Source of the DNA: Hymenolepis diminuta
Lineage: Eukaryota; Platyhelminthes; Cestoda; Cyclophyllidea; Hymenolepididae
Reading direction: 5' to 3'
DNA length: 64,000 nt
NCBI GenBank assembly: GCA_900708905.1
Contig: CAADRB010000002.1
Coordinates: 433,698 to 497,697 of the forward strand
Under the pieces are notes generated by a model. That model was not told where the DNA came from. It searched no databases and was given only the letters and a program-made list of their open reading frames with translations. Position 1 is the first letter of the stretch. Each line of letters begins with the position of its first letter. This document shows, one piece after another, positions 14,585-26,884 of the stretch. The position numbers and the translations under genes were made by a program.

Positions 14585-15328
14585 CTACTTGAATTTTTCA
14601 AACATGGGATGACTGAAGTGATCGCGGCAGCGCTCATAGAGCACTTTCAGAGCAGAATTTTGAATGATTTCCTCCTCCAAGAGTTCAGATTTGAATTGTC
14701 GAAGCTGTAAGAGCAAGGAGAATAAATAAGAAAATGATAACCAGAAGTCTATCAATAGAGGAATTTATACTTTTAGTTGTTCTTTACGAATGATCACCGG
14801 TAAAGTGGTTGAAGAAGAGTCCTTTTCGAATTGATTTTTGAGTTCACCAGCTCGATTAGTGGATATGTCGATACAACGACGAATTGCAGTGAATCGACGC
14901 TTATGGAGATCTACTAGCTAAAATAACAGTTAAACTATAGTACGATTATAACAGCGTACACTTGTGAAACAAAATAATCGCAAACCGACTTTGAACTCAT
15001 GTAAGCATATGTGCATTAAAAATAAAAAACAAGAACCTTCACATACTTTCTCGAAAAACATTGAACATTGGCGAGTGGCGTCAACAGAATTTGAAAATGA
15101 GGCAGTAGGTAACGCAGCATTTAATTCATTGTTGATTCTATCATCTGATTTACGAGCTGTTTGAAGAGCTTTCTGAGATTAGGAATAATGAAAGTATTAA
15201 TTTACAGCATAGGCAAAAAATAAAGACTGACATCCAAATCTTAGATAGATCATGAAAAAAATAATAAAAATTACACTAAATCTGAAGAAATCATCACAGG
15301 GAAATTCATTTTCTGGAGTATCCGTCAT
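14585..15328 (-). CDS. MIX23: MIX23 family protein (CCDC58-like), complete
   Basis: MIX23 is a small cysteine-containing protein of the mitochondrial intermembrane space; work in yeast links it to protein import. Four exons join in frame: 15275-15328, 15047-15172, 14771-14917 and 14585-14704. They encode 148 residues, close to the roughly 144 of human CCDC58. The N-terminal block PCDDFFRF, the block DDRINNELNAALPTASF, the Cys-containing QCSMFFEK and RRCIDIST blocks, RKEQLKLRQFKSELLEEE, and the C-terminal YERCRDHF all align in order with the human protein without internal gaps. Cys at about residues 11, 50, 73 and 134 match family positions. Introns are 102, 129 and 66 nt. The start at 15328 is the Met ten codons before the first conserved Cys. 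The gene is divergent from the NCOA5-like gene at 16284. Exon 1 is short and its donor (AGT/GTAATT) was chosen because it keeps the alignment exact. Confidence 0.9.
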
Positions 15329-16283
15329 GACCAATAGAACTAAAAAGTCACGTTGGATGGCGCGACTGATAGTTCAAAATCTTGGGAATTAGTCTAACTA
15401 TATAAAATAATTTAGAGTAAGCATACAACTAAGCCTATATTTAGAGATATACCTTTGGACTTAATTCTATAACCTGTAATAATTTATGTTAGTTATAAAT
15501 GCATATTAATTTAATAATAACACACATGAATCTTGTTAGGGCGATTATTCAGACCAACATCGCTGAAAATTTTCAGTAAGATATTTAGATCAAACTAAAT
15601 ATTTCATATAAATCAGCTAAAAAAGTAAAAAATCAAACAATCGCTTATTCGTGCCCTCTGAATGTTGATCCAAAGTCAACAAGATTTACTTTACTTTCGA
15701 TGTATCGAATAAGAAGTCAGATTATAATAGAATCTCCAGATTTTGCGAAGTTAACCCAAATTTATTCCCCGTTTATCAAAATCCAATGAAATTTATTTTA
15801 TAATAATTGCGACATGCAACACGTTCGAGCATTTTTGATACGATATATGGCCCATCGAAGAGTTCAACTGTTAAATAAATCCGGAACCATTTTAGTATGT
15901 ACTAAATATGGATGATTAACAAGAAAACGAAACGATTTTATGGTTATTCTTCTAACCCAAAATATTTTTTTTCAAATACCAGTAGGTTGGAGTAAATATT
16001 CCATTTGATTAAAATTCAAATTATAAAACGCATATTTTGTAATTGCACTTTTACATTTCTTTTACTCTTCCAGAAAAAAATTTCTCAATTATGTTTTCTT
16101 TAATTGGCTCTGTTAGTACCTTACGAAATTGAGTAATTTACGCTTGCCACTTTGCTTTCGTAAGGTTTTGTGTATTACTCGAGTACTAATAAGGGGACAT
16201 TCCCCAAAATATTTCTTAAATATCATAGTTCGAATGTTATTCTTTTTTTCCTTTGCACAAATTTTATCAAATACTAAAGAAAT
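15329..16283. promoter_or_regulatory. Divergent intergenic region between MIX23 and an NCOA5-like gene
   Basis: This 955-base AT-rich stretch separates two oppositely transcribed start codons, so both promoters must lie within or near it. I see poly-T tracts and AT-rich runs but no TATA box or initiator I would defend. A shared bidirectional promoter is only an inference from the layout. Confidence 0.4.
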
Positions 16284-19200
16284 ATGAAATCATTTGACCG
16301 CTCGTATTCACGTGGTAAAGGTTCATATCGAGGACATTACGCGGGAAATTCCAGATTTACTGACGCTGAAAAACCATCAGATAGACAGTAAGTTTCCGAC
16401 TTTTTGGTTTATTCATTTTGGTTAGTTTACCTCCTGGCAAAAGTGATATTCATCCACCCAATTATTCTATGGATGGAGGATATCAAGAGTAAGTCTTATT
16501 TTCGGATGGTATTTTACCATTTTCAATAGCCTACACTATTCGATATGCTCTTCATTTTTTATTTGTAGCTACTTTGCATCTGGGTCAGCTGGATTGCTAT
16601 ATACCGATCCCAATGAAGTAGTGCTCGTACATCCTTCACTTCAGTATCCAGCCTACTACGACACACTTCAAAAGCGTGCGTCACGAGAGCACGATATAGT
16701 TGTGCTAGCTGTTAACCCTGCACTCAAAGCTTACGGTCAAATGATTACAGACACAATAGAAGCGGCCTCAGGAAAGAAGGGTCAAGATTTCCTCAAAGAA
16801 TTTTTCGCAGAGCAGCAAGGCCAGGGTGCTAAACCGAGGCGATTTCATTATCGCAAACCGAAAGTTTTCCAAGTCTCTCTTGGAGGTGAGAACTATGTCG
16901 AGCCTTGTATTATGGACTTCAACGACAAGGGTTATCTGTATGCTATCATATGTAACGAGGCTAACAAAAGGCATGGCTCGGTTACACTTCGAATACTTCA
17001 TTCGGACCAAGGTAAGCTCTTCTACCGTGACATCATCAAATCTGTTCAGTTTCTTTCGAGTTTTGCTTTGAGGGGAAATCTATTCTTCTGTCATTCCTAA
17101 AATGTTTGTTTCTCTCTTGTCTCATAATAATTTTGTCCGAATTCATATTTTGATCTTAGAAATTTACAATGAGAAAATCAGGTTGGTTTCGGTATTACTT
17201 TATCTGATCCATTAATTGGGTGGGTGATTCGCCTTTCGGCGTAGTAGTTGTCTGTAGGTGTTTCAGTTTACTATTTTATTTTTTCAAATTACGAATGAAT
17301 TGTTTAGGTTAGTTTACGATGCCAATTTTAGGTTATTTTTGATCATTTTAGTTTTGTCGTCTAAAATATGCTAATTATAGTGAACAATACTTAAAAATAT
17401 TACTTTGCTGACCACTTCATTCTGTTACCGGCGTGCTAACGCGGATCCCCAATTGGTTCACCCAGTGACGTCACTTACACGTCATTCCGTTCTCATTGAT
17501 CAAGTTTAAAATACACTGATAGTCATGCATAAATTCATGTGATACTCTTTTGCATTTTATACCCTTTCTACTGTTTCTTTTCATAGATAAGCCCTTTGCA
17601 AATTCAAGATACTATCACTAGTGTTGCAGCTCCTAACTTTGGTGGCTAATTTTAGTAGTACTGGATTTTATCTGCAAAGTTTACTTGTTTCTTTATCGAG
17701 TTGCTAGTGTGAAAAGGAAATTCAAGAAGTGAATTGATCACTTGTTGATCGACAATAAACTACCCCTTCCTATGCACTTCTTAGTGGAGTTGCTTTTTCA
17801 CTGATGTAACGGTATTCCTTCATTCTTTCTTGATTTAATCCTAACTTTCCTTTTTAAATCAAATAAATCTCTATTTATTCTCCTGAAGCTATAATCTATT
17901 AAGAAATTTGATTTGTACATCATCATTCATCTACAGTTTGTTAAACCATCCAGACTGTTATTGAATTAATAACCTTGAGTTTTGCTTGAGGTTCGTTTTA
18001 CTTTTTGAGTATGTACATCTGTAAAGAATCATCATGCTCTTTGTCCTTGAATGACTGGTTTCCAAACCTCGTAGTATTCCGACAACATTTAAGTTTCCAG
18101 AAATTTTATAATACCCTGTTTTTTCGATCTTCCCTAACGTTTTACGATACATTGTCTCCCAATACGTTCGATTCAGTTAACTAGTATTTTCTTTGATTCT
18201 TTGATAATCTTTGCTATTCTACTATAATTTAAATTTCATAAGTATTTAAAACCTTCAAATCATTTGAATGAAAATGATTTCCAACAATGATTGGGAGTTA
18301 CTCCGACTAGAAACTAGCATTTTATCATCCCCGTTGACAGGATAACTGTTATCTGGCTGTACATTTGATTAGATGATACTGGATTTAGCGTCCCTACCCG
18401 ATTCTTCTGTCGGTAATTTAAAGGCAGTGAAGTACACCTTATTTAGCTTATATAGGTTTGTTCGCCATGCGCTATATTGTGTTTGTACATCAATTTTCTC
18501 CCATCGTTCCTTTTGCAGAACATCGTAATATGCCAATGTTAGATTCAATGGATTTACTCTTCAACGATTTTAACTCTTACATCCACTCAGAGAGTGAATA
18601 TTTGGCTGCAGCTCCGCCACCCCCTCCTACACCAACAATTACTAATCACCCACCCCCTCCTCTGCCTCCCACGAAAGAGAATCAACAAGCTCCCCCTCCT
18701 ACATCTGTTCCTACACCTGCTCCCGCTCTCCCCATTCAGCAGGTTCCTTCTACTCCTCAAAGGCCTGCAGAGGCACTCGCACCTGTCACTGCTACTATCC
18801 CTCCTCAACGCGAATCAAATCCATCCAAACCCCCACCGCAGCGTCGGTCATCACCACTTTCATCAACAAGGCGACGTGAAGGGGGAGGTCGAAATTCCAT
18901 TGAGCCACGTGCACGAAAGCGTCATCGCTCCTCCCGCTCATCATCTCGTTCTTCATCCAGATCTGGAGGAAGAGGTTATTCACGTCGCTATGGACCACCA
19001 CAATCGTCTCATCACCACCGTTCCTCATCCTCTATTCTTCATAGCCAGCATCAGAGGCAGTCTGGAGGGGATATGGTGGAAATTCCTGTACCGGACGACC
19101 CTAACTTTCTGGCCCCGAGTAAACGCATGTCGGCGCTATTGAAAATGTTGGCGGATTCGAGAATCCTCTCTGCTGCAGAATTGGATGAAATTGCAAAATT

Positions 19201-22200
19201 TGTGGCGGAAAGAAAGGCTAGATTGAATAGTGGTGGAGAAGAGCTTAAGCCAACTGGTAAGCCTTCTTTTGTTCTGTATGTTAAATAGTGGGAGTAGGAC
19301 AGGTTAAACTTATTTGGATCTAAGTAATTGAAGGGCACTTTTCCTGCCATCTAACTTTTAAGAATCGATGTCTAGCATTTAATGTGATGCGGAACCAGAA
19401 ACCCAGACTTTTCCCTTTTTGCCAGTCATTCGAATAAAATTCGTGATTGAATAAACCTACTTTAAAATATCTATGCGATCTACGTAAACTTCTGTCTTTT
19501 GTACAGTATGGATATAGCTGTTCTCAAGCATTAACATTTTTTCGATGGACTCCTACTGTGCAAAATGTCTTTCAAGCACAAAGAATTCCCATTTTCGTGA
19601 TAATATTACATGTCTACCGGAATCTTGGTTTAGGTGCCGATTTCTGCTTCCCCAACACTACCAATTACTGTGCAGTTTTCAATGCGAAGTAGAACATGGA
19701 ATGTGGATTTCTTTCGTCTTGCTTTCTTTGGAAGTGTTTTTCATAATCTTCCAGCCTTTCGGGAGCGTTTTGTGCTTTGATATTTGTACTCACTCAAGAA
19801 AAAAATTGTGCCCAGACTCATGATGAATATATAAAATGCGGACATAACTGTATTTGCGTTAGATACAAATCTAATCTGTTCGATACCTGTACTTAGACAA
19901 ATTATCCTTTAAGCATCAAACAACCACCGATTAACAAGGCCAGTAACTTACTGAAACACCAAGTTTGTCAAAGATCTTCCGGCATTTAATATGAATTAGA
20001 ACCAGAAATGTGGGTTTCTTTCGTTCTGGTCCCTTGCTGGTTATTCAGATGGATTTCCTGATGGATGAAATTTACTTCGAAGTTTTTATGCTATCTATGA
20101 AAACCTCTTTATGTTATGGACATGCCTGCACTGACCTGAGATCTAGGTTCTCAAGCATTCACGTTTTTCCGTATTTGCTACTGTTACTATCAGGTAAATG
20201 GGTTACGGCTGGACAAACCGGTAAAATGAAGTGGTTATCAACTGCAAATCCGAATGATTTATCGTAATGTCAACACAGTGAATCAGGGAAGGCCGGAATG
20301 GGAATCTGAATTTTCGAATAAAGAATTGACCCTTTCAAATGGTGCGTTTCAATCAGAGATCGCTATCATATCTAAAATATGCGAAATTGATTTCAGTACG
20401 AAAATTTGTCTAGTCTCTCTTCAAGGCCTATTGGTCAAGTGGATGGATTTGACTGGGGAAGTTAAAATGGGGAGCGAGGCTCTCCATATTCCGTTCAGAA
20501 GTTAATGTTCAAATTCCATTGAACTGCGTGGATTTCATTACTTTGCTCCATATTTCGTACCAATGTTTTTCCGGATCGATAAATGATATAATGTGAGCCG
20601 GGACCATGTTCATGGAATAAATCAAAACGCAGTCTGGAGAGACTAAGAAACCGTTTCGCTTTGGCCAAAGAAATCATTACTTTGAGTGTTGTCAGTCATT
20701 CGATCAACAATGTCTCCTTTTGGTTGTCGAAAGTATTCTGTTTTCTCGTCCCCCGGCCTGGTATTTCGGTGCTCAAATGGGCATTGACGACTGGTCTTGC
20801 GTGAATTTCTGTAAAGAATAGAATTGAATGGTTCCCTAGATATGATTCAGGTAATTATTCTCATTCACAACGATGTGCACTTGGGATCTCTCCTGTCTGC
20901 GAGTATTCAGCACTCAAATGATCAATCACTTTTATTATTACCAGGAGCTATTATGGATGAATTTCTAGAAATGGGGCTCGAATTTGAATTACTAGTATTC
21001 TCCCCGTCTTGGAGCTCTGAGTTTTGTACTGTCTTGGACACTTAATCTATGCTTCAATAGTGTCGTTGATATCACTCTGGTATATTGATGAACAGACAGT
21101 CGCAAAATAGGTTTTCCCATATTCAATTTGTATTTGTTAGCGGAATGTAGGGAAATATGAAAAATTTGGAGTGAATTGAAATCTCTATGGACGATGTCTG
21201 CTTGATTTCCTCAGCCATTTAAGGCAAGCTTTTTCCACTGATCGTCTTTATTGTGGTAAAATTATGTACTCTTGTGAGAGTTAAGATGGTCTTTTTGTCA
21301 TCTATCAACAGTAAATCAGTGACCGCATTGGTTCTAGTCACTCGTCCAGACAAACTCGTCACTAGATGTGTGTCAATGTAGTAGTCTGTAGCGTGGAATT
21401 CCCTATGAATATTATCTAACGAAGGAAAATTTCTCCGTTATTTTGGATCCAAGGAAAAGAATATCATTTTATATCATAAAATATATGTCAACATTCAGAA
21501 ATCATTTAATCTGTCAACTGAGTGTCTTGTCCTAATTATCTTCAAATTGGGGAGGACATCCAACCTGAAGAGGGATTTTTCAAAATCCCTCTTCAGATTG
21601 GATCTAACCTCTCATTGAATGTGAGCCGTCTTTTGTTTGGGTTCATACCGTTTGACGAGTTCATCATGTAGAATACTAATTTATCCATTCTCTTGAAACA
21701 AAAGGTCTCGCTTCTGAGATATTTTTTTGAAGCCTCTTCATTCTCCAACTACAATTTTGTGTTTTGGACTTCCAATGAAGTAAGCATTAATTTAAAGTGT
21801 CATTAAGAGATTGGTGACTGAAATTTCACGAGCATAACTTGAATCGGTCGCCTGACCTGTACTTTTGCTCCGTCTTCTCACTTGCATGTTTATCAATATG
21901 CGGTATTTTCTTATCGTTACTAGTCTTGTAACGTATTGGGAACCACGTTTAGAAGACCTCCAAAGAGAACTTGTTATTATTGGGTCCCCACTCAGTCAAT
22001 TACAACTATTGAAGTACACAATCAAGTCAAGTTGACGTGTCTCAAGGGACGTTACAAACCTTGGAAGAAGTTATCCGCTGTTGGTCTTACCTAAGTCTTC
22101 GGATTTGGATAACTCTATTGGCCTTATCTTTTTTGTTTATTGGCACCTTGCTGAAAAACTGCTGTGATGCTGACCGGGACCACAAAAAAGGAACAAGTCA

Positions 22201-23505
22201 AGTTACTCGTATTCGGGAGTGGCTGTCAAAGTCGCTTTTATTCATGCGATGCTGGTTATGGTCAATCGTCGATATCTCCGCATAATGACTGGCGTCTGCT
22301 TGTGATTCTATGTGCAAACCCAGATCGTCGTGTGAGATGCTGTGCCGACATCTTACCTTTCCAGATAGCCGTTTATTGACATGTCATCTCCAACCGAAAT
22401 TGGCATATCGCCGTCCGCTAATAACCGTTTTGGGATGATAAATCTGTCATTTGAATGGCCCATGTTGGATCTGACGGCTTAATCACATTCGAGATTACTT
22501 TATAATGGATTTACCCTTCATAAGTGACCTTGAGCGCTCTTTCGTGTTTCGACCCACTCGACAAGTCACACTTATTCGGCTATATCTACTGAGCTGACCT
22601 TTATCACCTATTGCAATTTGCCTCAGTTGCGGCCTTATTTCTAGTGATTTGTCAATACCAAAAAGAGGGACAAAACTTGATGACTGATAATCACGAAGCT
22701 GACTGGTGATGAGGAGCTTGGTCATTCAATCTTCATTTACAAAGTGCGTGGAGGTTATTTGAAATAGACCAATCCTAACTAAAATGCCCGCAATCTTATC
22801 GGTGATAGTGAGCCAGCTGAAGATTTATAACACAATATGTGCTCGAAGTCCTATCAAAGTCACGGAAGAAGCATTCCATTCCGTCTGCAGTTTCATATTT
22901 TAAAACATAGATAATGATAATCATGGTTTAAGTTATAAGATCTCTGTATTAACTAACTGACTGCTACTTTACCCTGTTTTTGGTTAACGGTGTATTTCTA
23001 ACACCCTTCCTTTCATACAGGCGATAATTCAAACGACGCTTTGAAGGCTCGTATTCTTGAGACAATCTATAACCAAACTCCCAGTGGCACTTCAAATCCT
23101 CTAGATGGTTCTTCTCAAAGTCAACAACAACAGCAGCAGCACCAACCAAATCAACAGCGGTTACCATTTCAAACACAGCAACTCGGTTTCTCTTCGAGAA
23201 ATAGAGCTCTTCTAGAGCCATCACACCCTCCTCCTTCACTACCCTCCCTGTCCCACACTGGTCAGTTACCCTCGTTTCTCTTTGCCGGCCCAAACCCCCT
23301 GTTCCCTTCTTTTACCTCCAACGCTAACACTTCCAATCTCATTACTATCCCTACATCTGGCCCTCCTCTACAACTCCCTTCATTGCAATCACCACAGAAA
23401 TCCCAATCTATGTCTCGCCCCAGTAATAATAACAATCCTAATAGAAACAACGGCACCAGTAGCAACAAAAGAAGGAATAATAATAATGCTCGGAGAATGC
23501 GGTAA
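16284..23505 (+). CDS. NCOA5: NCOA5-like protein, copy 1 (no RRM)
   Basis: This is homologous to nuclear receptor coactivator 5, a nuclear coregulator with an anticodon-binding-like domain. Five exons join in frame: 16284-16387, 16426-16488, 16569-17011, 18519-19256 and 23021-23505, giving 610 residues. The N-terminus is Arg/Gly/Tyr-rich. The conserved domain spans about residues 70-225, opening with HDIVVLAV and ending at the family motif EHRNMP (204-209). A proline-rich stretch (about 235-313) and an Arg/Ser/His-rich stretch (about 314-384) follow. A second conserved block at 406-439 (RMSALLKMLADSRILSAAEL and the helix after it) matches the C-terminal helical block of human NCOA5. KARILETIYN in exon 5 matches human QAKILSLFN. 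The tail is rich in Gln, Pro and Asn. Introns 1 and 2 are only 38 and 80 nt; intron 4 is 3.8 kb. An AATAAA at 23578-23583 could end the short form. Alternative last exons are described separately. In flies the family is called Neosin. Role beyond nuclear or RNA-linked regulation is unknown here. Confidence 0.9.
19370..20170 (+). repeat. Diverged direct repeat inside intron 4 of NCOA5-like copy 1
   Basis: About 19370-19560 and 19982-20170 share ordered blocks. The series gcatttaatgtgatgcggaa followed by ccagaaa recurs as gcatttaatatgaattagaa followed by ccagaaa. A block with ttctcaagcattaac then recurs as ttctcaagcattcac. The offset is about 610-630 bases. No coding frame is shared. It is an old local duplication or two copies of one element. 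Confidence 0.45.
21558..21603. repeat. 46-base near-perfect palindrome
   Basis: Two 22-base arms (21558-21579 and 21582-21603) pair with a single mismatch around a two-base centre. The core of the arm is ctgaagagggatttt. It lies in intron 4 of NCOA5-like copy 1. The loop is too short for a usual microRNA precursor. It may be the scar of an inverted duplication or a cruciform-prone site. Confidence 0.75.
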
Positions 23506-24353
23506 GGTTTTGTCCCTCTGTGTACGTTTTCTAGAGGAGAATTGAGTTTGTATGCTGCCCTAATGCAAAAAGTTGCGAATAAAATGTTTTGTTCCCCCCA
23601 TGTTTCGAATATAATTTGCTATTTATGNNNNNNNNNNNNNNNNNNNNNNNNNNNNNNNNNNNNNNNNNNNNNNNNNNGGGGAAGGGGTGCAATTTGGAAA
23701 TGGGGTATTATTACGTTGATTGCATTATTCAATCTTTAATTTGTTTTAGTGAGGAGAGTGGTAATGTATCTGCTGAAGGCGAAGAAACTTATCTTGAGGA
23801 GGATTTCACGTTAGATGATTCTTATTTTATGAAAATAAACACTACCTGTGGAGGATTTGTGGTTTTCCTGTGCTTAAGGGTGTTTAAAAAATAGATTGGG
23901 GAATGGAGTTCATTTTCGTCCTTGTTACATATTTGATAGAACGTTCAAGAGAAGTTTTATGCATCAGACCCTCACTATGGGATAGATACGGCAGCAGGAG
24001 GAAGAATGGTAATGCTGGGTGAATGCGGTAAGGTTGTCTCTGTGTATGTCCTCTAAAAGTGAACCGAGTTTGCATAGTTTAATACAAAGGTTGCAAATTA
24101 ATTATGGACACCTTGAATGATTTTTGATGTCATTTTGAGTAGGGCTATTTTGGAAAAAGACACTTTTATGCTAACCGTGTTATTGTTTCTCTATTTTAGT
24201 GACAAAGATGGAAGTTTATCTGCTAAAGAAAGTTTGTCATCTTCCAGAAGAGCTTATCTTGAAGAAAATAATGAGTTTCGCATTATTAGATGGTTCTTGT
24301 TTTATGAAAATAAACACGTTATCTTTGCAAGATTTCTGATTTTCTGCTTATGA
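23450..24353 (+). repeat. Tandemly duplicated alternative last exon of NCOA5-like copy 1
   Basis: Copy 1 (about 23450-23890) and copy 2 (about 23985-24350) repeat the same order: a donor-like aatgcggtaagg, an intron-like stretch, a TTTTAG acceptor, then an open exon. From the donor after 23501 (phase 2), either acceptor stays open. Exon 6a (23750-23894) encodes a tail with TYLEEDFTLDDSYFMKIN and more, and stops at 23894. Exon 6b (24200-24353) encodes a related tail with AYLEENNEFRIIRW and stops at 24353. If the donor is not used, the protein stops at 23505. The acidic Tyr-Leu-Glu-Glu core survives in both. The 50-base gap lies in the intron of copy 1. The duplication is clear in the sequence; use as alternative exons is inferred. 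Confidence 0.65.
23628..23677. other. Assembly gap (50 N)
   Basis: A run of exactly 50 N inside the intron-like part of the duplicated last-exon unit. The round size suggests a scaffolding placeholder, so the true length is unknown. A collapsed or unresolved tandem repeat here is plausible. Confidence 0.99.
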
Positions 24354-24526
24354 ACTTTGAGGAAATAGGGGCCGTCAGTGACTTCCGTTCGATAGTGAAC
24401 CAGTTTTTGTTATGAATCATATATTACAAGAAACGATGACAAGGTGGGGTTTTACATCTATTGGGGTTGAAGGACGACTGTATATTTTCAGAATTAATCT
24501 TTATTCACATTGCTATGACTACTTCG

Positions 24527-24940
24527 GTTTTTCGTCCATGAGGCTGCGGTGACGTTTTTTATGGTCCTATGAACCAAAACTCCCGTCATGTCTAAACGCG
24601 CCTATCGATTCCCCTCTTTCTATAACCGTCTTGTTTCACTTAAAAGTACATCTACGCTCATGTTCTTCCGTGGCCTTACCCAAGTGACTCATGAAACTGC
24701 CCTTGGTTTTCCACTCAAAAGAACGCACGTCTGTCAGTTATCGGCTCCCACACTTCCCTCTCATCTCTGTGCCTCAGCTCTTACTCGCTTCAAACTTCGC
24801 TGTGGCTTCCGTGAATACATTTTGGCATGACTATCGGTTTTCTGCTCCACAATTGATATTAGCTCTTACTCAAACACCTACGAAGTGGTGACTGTTGTTA
24901 GCTGTCAATCGTTATTTGTTGACTTCACTCCAACAAGGTC
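24527..24940 (+). repeat. Dispersed repeat, partner of 13163-13560
   Basis: Same orientation and block order as the copy at 13163-13560, covering about 400 bases with many substitutions and small indels. Open frames seen here (24588-24830 and 24691-24891) are not conserved between the copies and are taken as chance. Confidence 0.6.
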
Positions 24941-25149
24941 ACTTCAAACTTAAATAAATTCACCGACCGGTTACTTGAGTTGGTTAAGAACATCTCATCA
25001 AGACATGCGGAATATAGGAAACCAGAGAGAGAAATTTTCGGAGGGGAATCGGAGTGGGGGCGCATAGGGAAGATTGTTACATCTCAGAGTATCTCAGATA
25101 AGTCCATTTGAGTCGGGATACGATCATGTTCAACCTTCCAAGGTAATAA

Positions 25150-25510
25150 GAGAGGGTGTTGAAACACTTGACTTGAGCAGAGGAAAGAAAGCCTGAAGTC
25201 GTCCTTACGAGAAACTTACATTTTACCATCCATCCTATTGACCAGAATTAACCAGTACGATTGGACATTCACGTCAAACGATGAGCATTGATCACTGACT
25301 TGTCACAACTTCTAGAAAATTCTCCAAATTTACTAGTGAAGGTCTTGACGCTTAACTTGGGTAGAGGAAAGTAACATGATGCTTCTCAAATGAGAAATTC
25401 ACATTCCACTGTGTTTGGCCGTCCACTTGATGTGCGTTGATGAGCATTGATTACTTGACCTCCAATTTGGCGGACGTGTACGTCGATCACTGCGACACTC
25501 GCTACATCCT
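25150..25510 (+). repeat. Two-unit tandem repeat of about 185 bases within a dispersed repeat family
   Basis: Unit 1 (about 25160-25310) and unit 2 (about 25345-25500) each contain a gacttgagcagaggaaag-like block, an acgagaaacttacatt-like block, and then gatgagcattgatcactgac or gatgagcattgattacttga. The right end, ggacgtgtacgtcgatcact and what follows, resembles the end of the piece at 7556-7715. It may be part of an LTR, since the minus strand would begin TGTAGCGAGTG near 25512, but no partner LTR was found. Confidence 0.5.
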
Positions 25511-26884
25511 AAAACAGAGAATAGAGGTCTATTAGACCTCTTTAAGCGCGAATTAAGTTAGCTTAAAAATGTTACTATTGTAGGTGCCACCCTCGATTAG
25601 CACGGAACCAAGGAAGGTGTGAGGTCAGTAGGTCTTTATTTAAGTCCCCGACATCCATAGTGTTGAAGATGGATGCATAAAGCGTGATCTAAATAGAGAT
25701 CTATTATAGAACATTCAATAGACAAGATAATTGGAAAGGTGAGCCAATCGCGATAGGAAGCAAAGGTTACTTCCGTCTCAAATAGCCTGGTACAGTCCTG
25801 GCTTCTCATTGGTCAACTATACGTCAATGTTGGTCTGGATACTTCCCTGTTGGCTAGCGAGGTTCTAGCTTAGTCTGCTTCCAATTCCTCAGTAGAGAGG
25901 TAAAGATAGTCGAGAAAAGCATACTTCATGAGCGCTCACGGTGTGCACAGGGGAAATGAGAATCGTGTCAAGGTCGACAATTTGTGGGAGTGACGACCAA
26001 GGGCAGCTAGCAATGGTAAATGACAGTTCTAAAAGAAGAACACAAGAATTATGTGTGCCAACGTTTACTGAGCAAACCAGGATGATTCAAGAGCATGAGA
26101 GAGAGAGAGAGATGGGGATATAGGAGATGAGAACGAAGCGTAGGAGCAGATAATAAATGACAGACGTGTGTCTGCCTTACCCTCCCCCCCCCCTCCTTCT
26201 CCCTCCGTTTGTGTATCAAAGAAGGCTTTATATAGTGTCATAGATACGGAGTAACATAAGCAGTTAGAACGGTTTCTGACATCCCCAATTGGGGAAACTG
26301 AACCCTAGCAAAGCTCATTCAATGGCCACTTAATTAGTTTATCAAGTTAATTAAAATAAACTACTTTAGGACACACAATGGTTCATTGCGGAGAACTTGA
26401 GGTTGCAGCAGAGTCGAACACTTCAAGCACCTTTGCTAGGTCAAGATAGTTAGGGCTCAGAGATTAGTGATGTTCTAGATAAAAATTTTGGAAACACATA
26501 GGGATTCACCCTTCGAAAGTATGATTATTGGTAGACGAGACAAAAGTAAAGCATATAAAAATGGATAACAAAGGAAACATGTGAAGTTTATCACAAATTC
26601 TAGAGGTCAAGAATAAGGTGGAGAAAAAGTAGAGCCACAACGAACTGCAAGTATCTCTGCATTCATCAGTCTTTTATGCCGTATCTTTGCGAGAATAGTG
26701 AATGCTGGAGAGCATCTGTTCTACGCGGGATATCTTAATACACGTAGTTGGTGATTGTTTAACTTCTTTATGACTGCTTGTATCAACAATAAAGAGCATA
26801 GTTATCTCGCTTCTAACTGCGTGACTTTATTAATTTGGAAGTGGCTTAGATCTCCCTTAAATTTATTGTTATAACGAGAAGGTC
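25511..26884. other. Repeat-like intergenic stretch, with a short (GA)8 run and a C10 run
   Basis: No gene recognised. A (GA)8 tract lies at 26097-26112 and a ten-base C run at 26184-26193. The stretch 25560-26060 has a more even base composition than its flanks and may be an old transposon or LTR, but I find no terminal repeats or coding domain to support that. Confidence 0.4.

Noticed and set aside
18587..19350. Several frames on the opposite or shifted frame of NCOA5-like exon 4
   Set aside because: They overlap a well-supported exon and arise from its Pro/Arg/Ser-rich, low-complexity sequence.
22964..23468. Minus-strand frames over NCOA5-like exon 5
   Set aside because: Shadows of the supported plus-strand exon, which joins in phase and matches the family.
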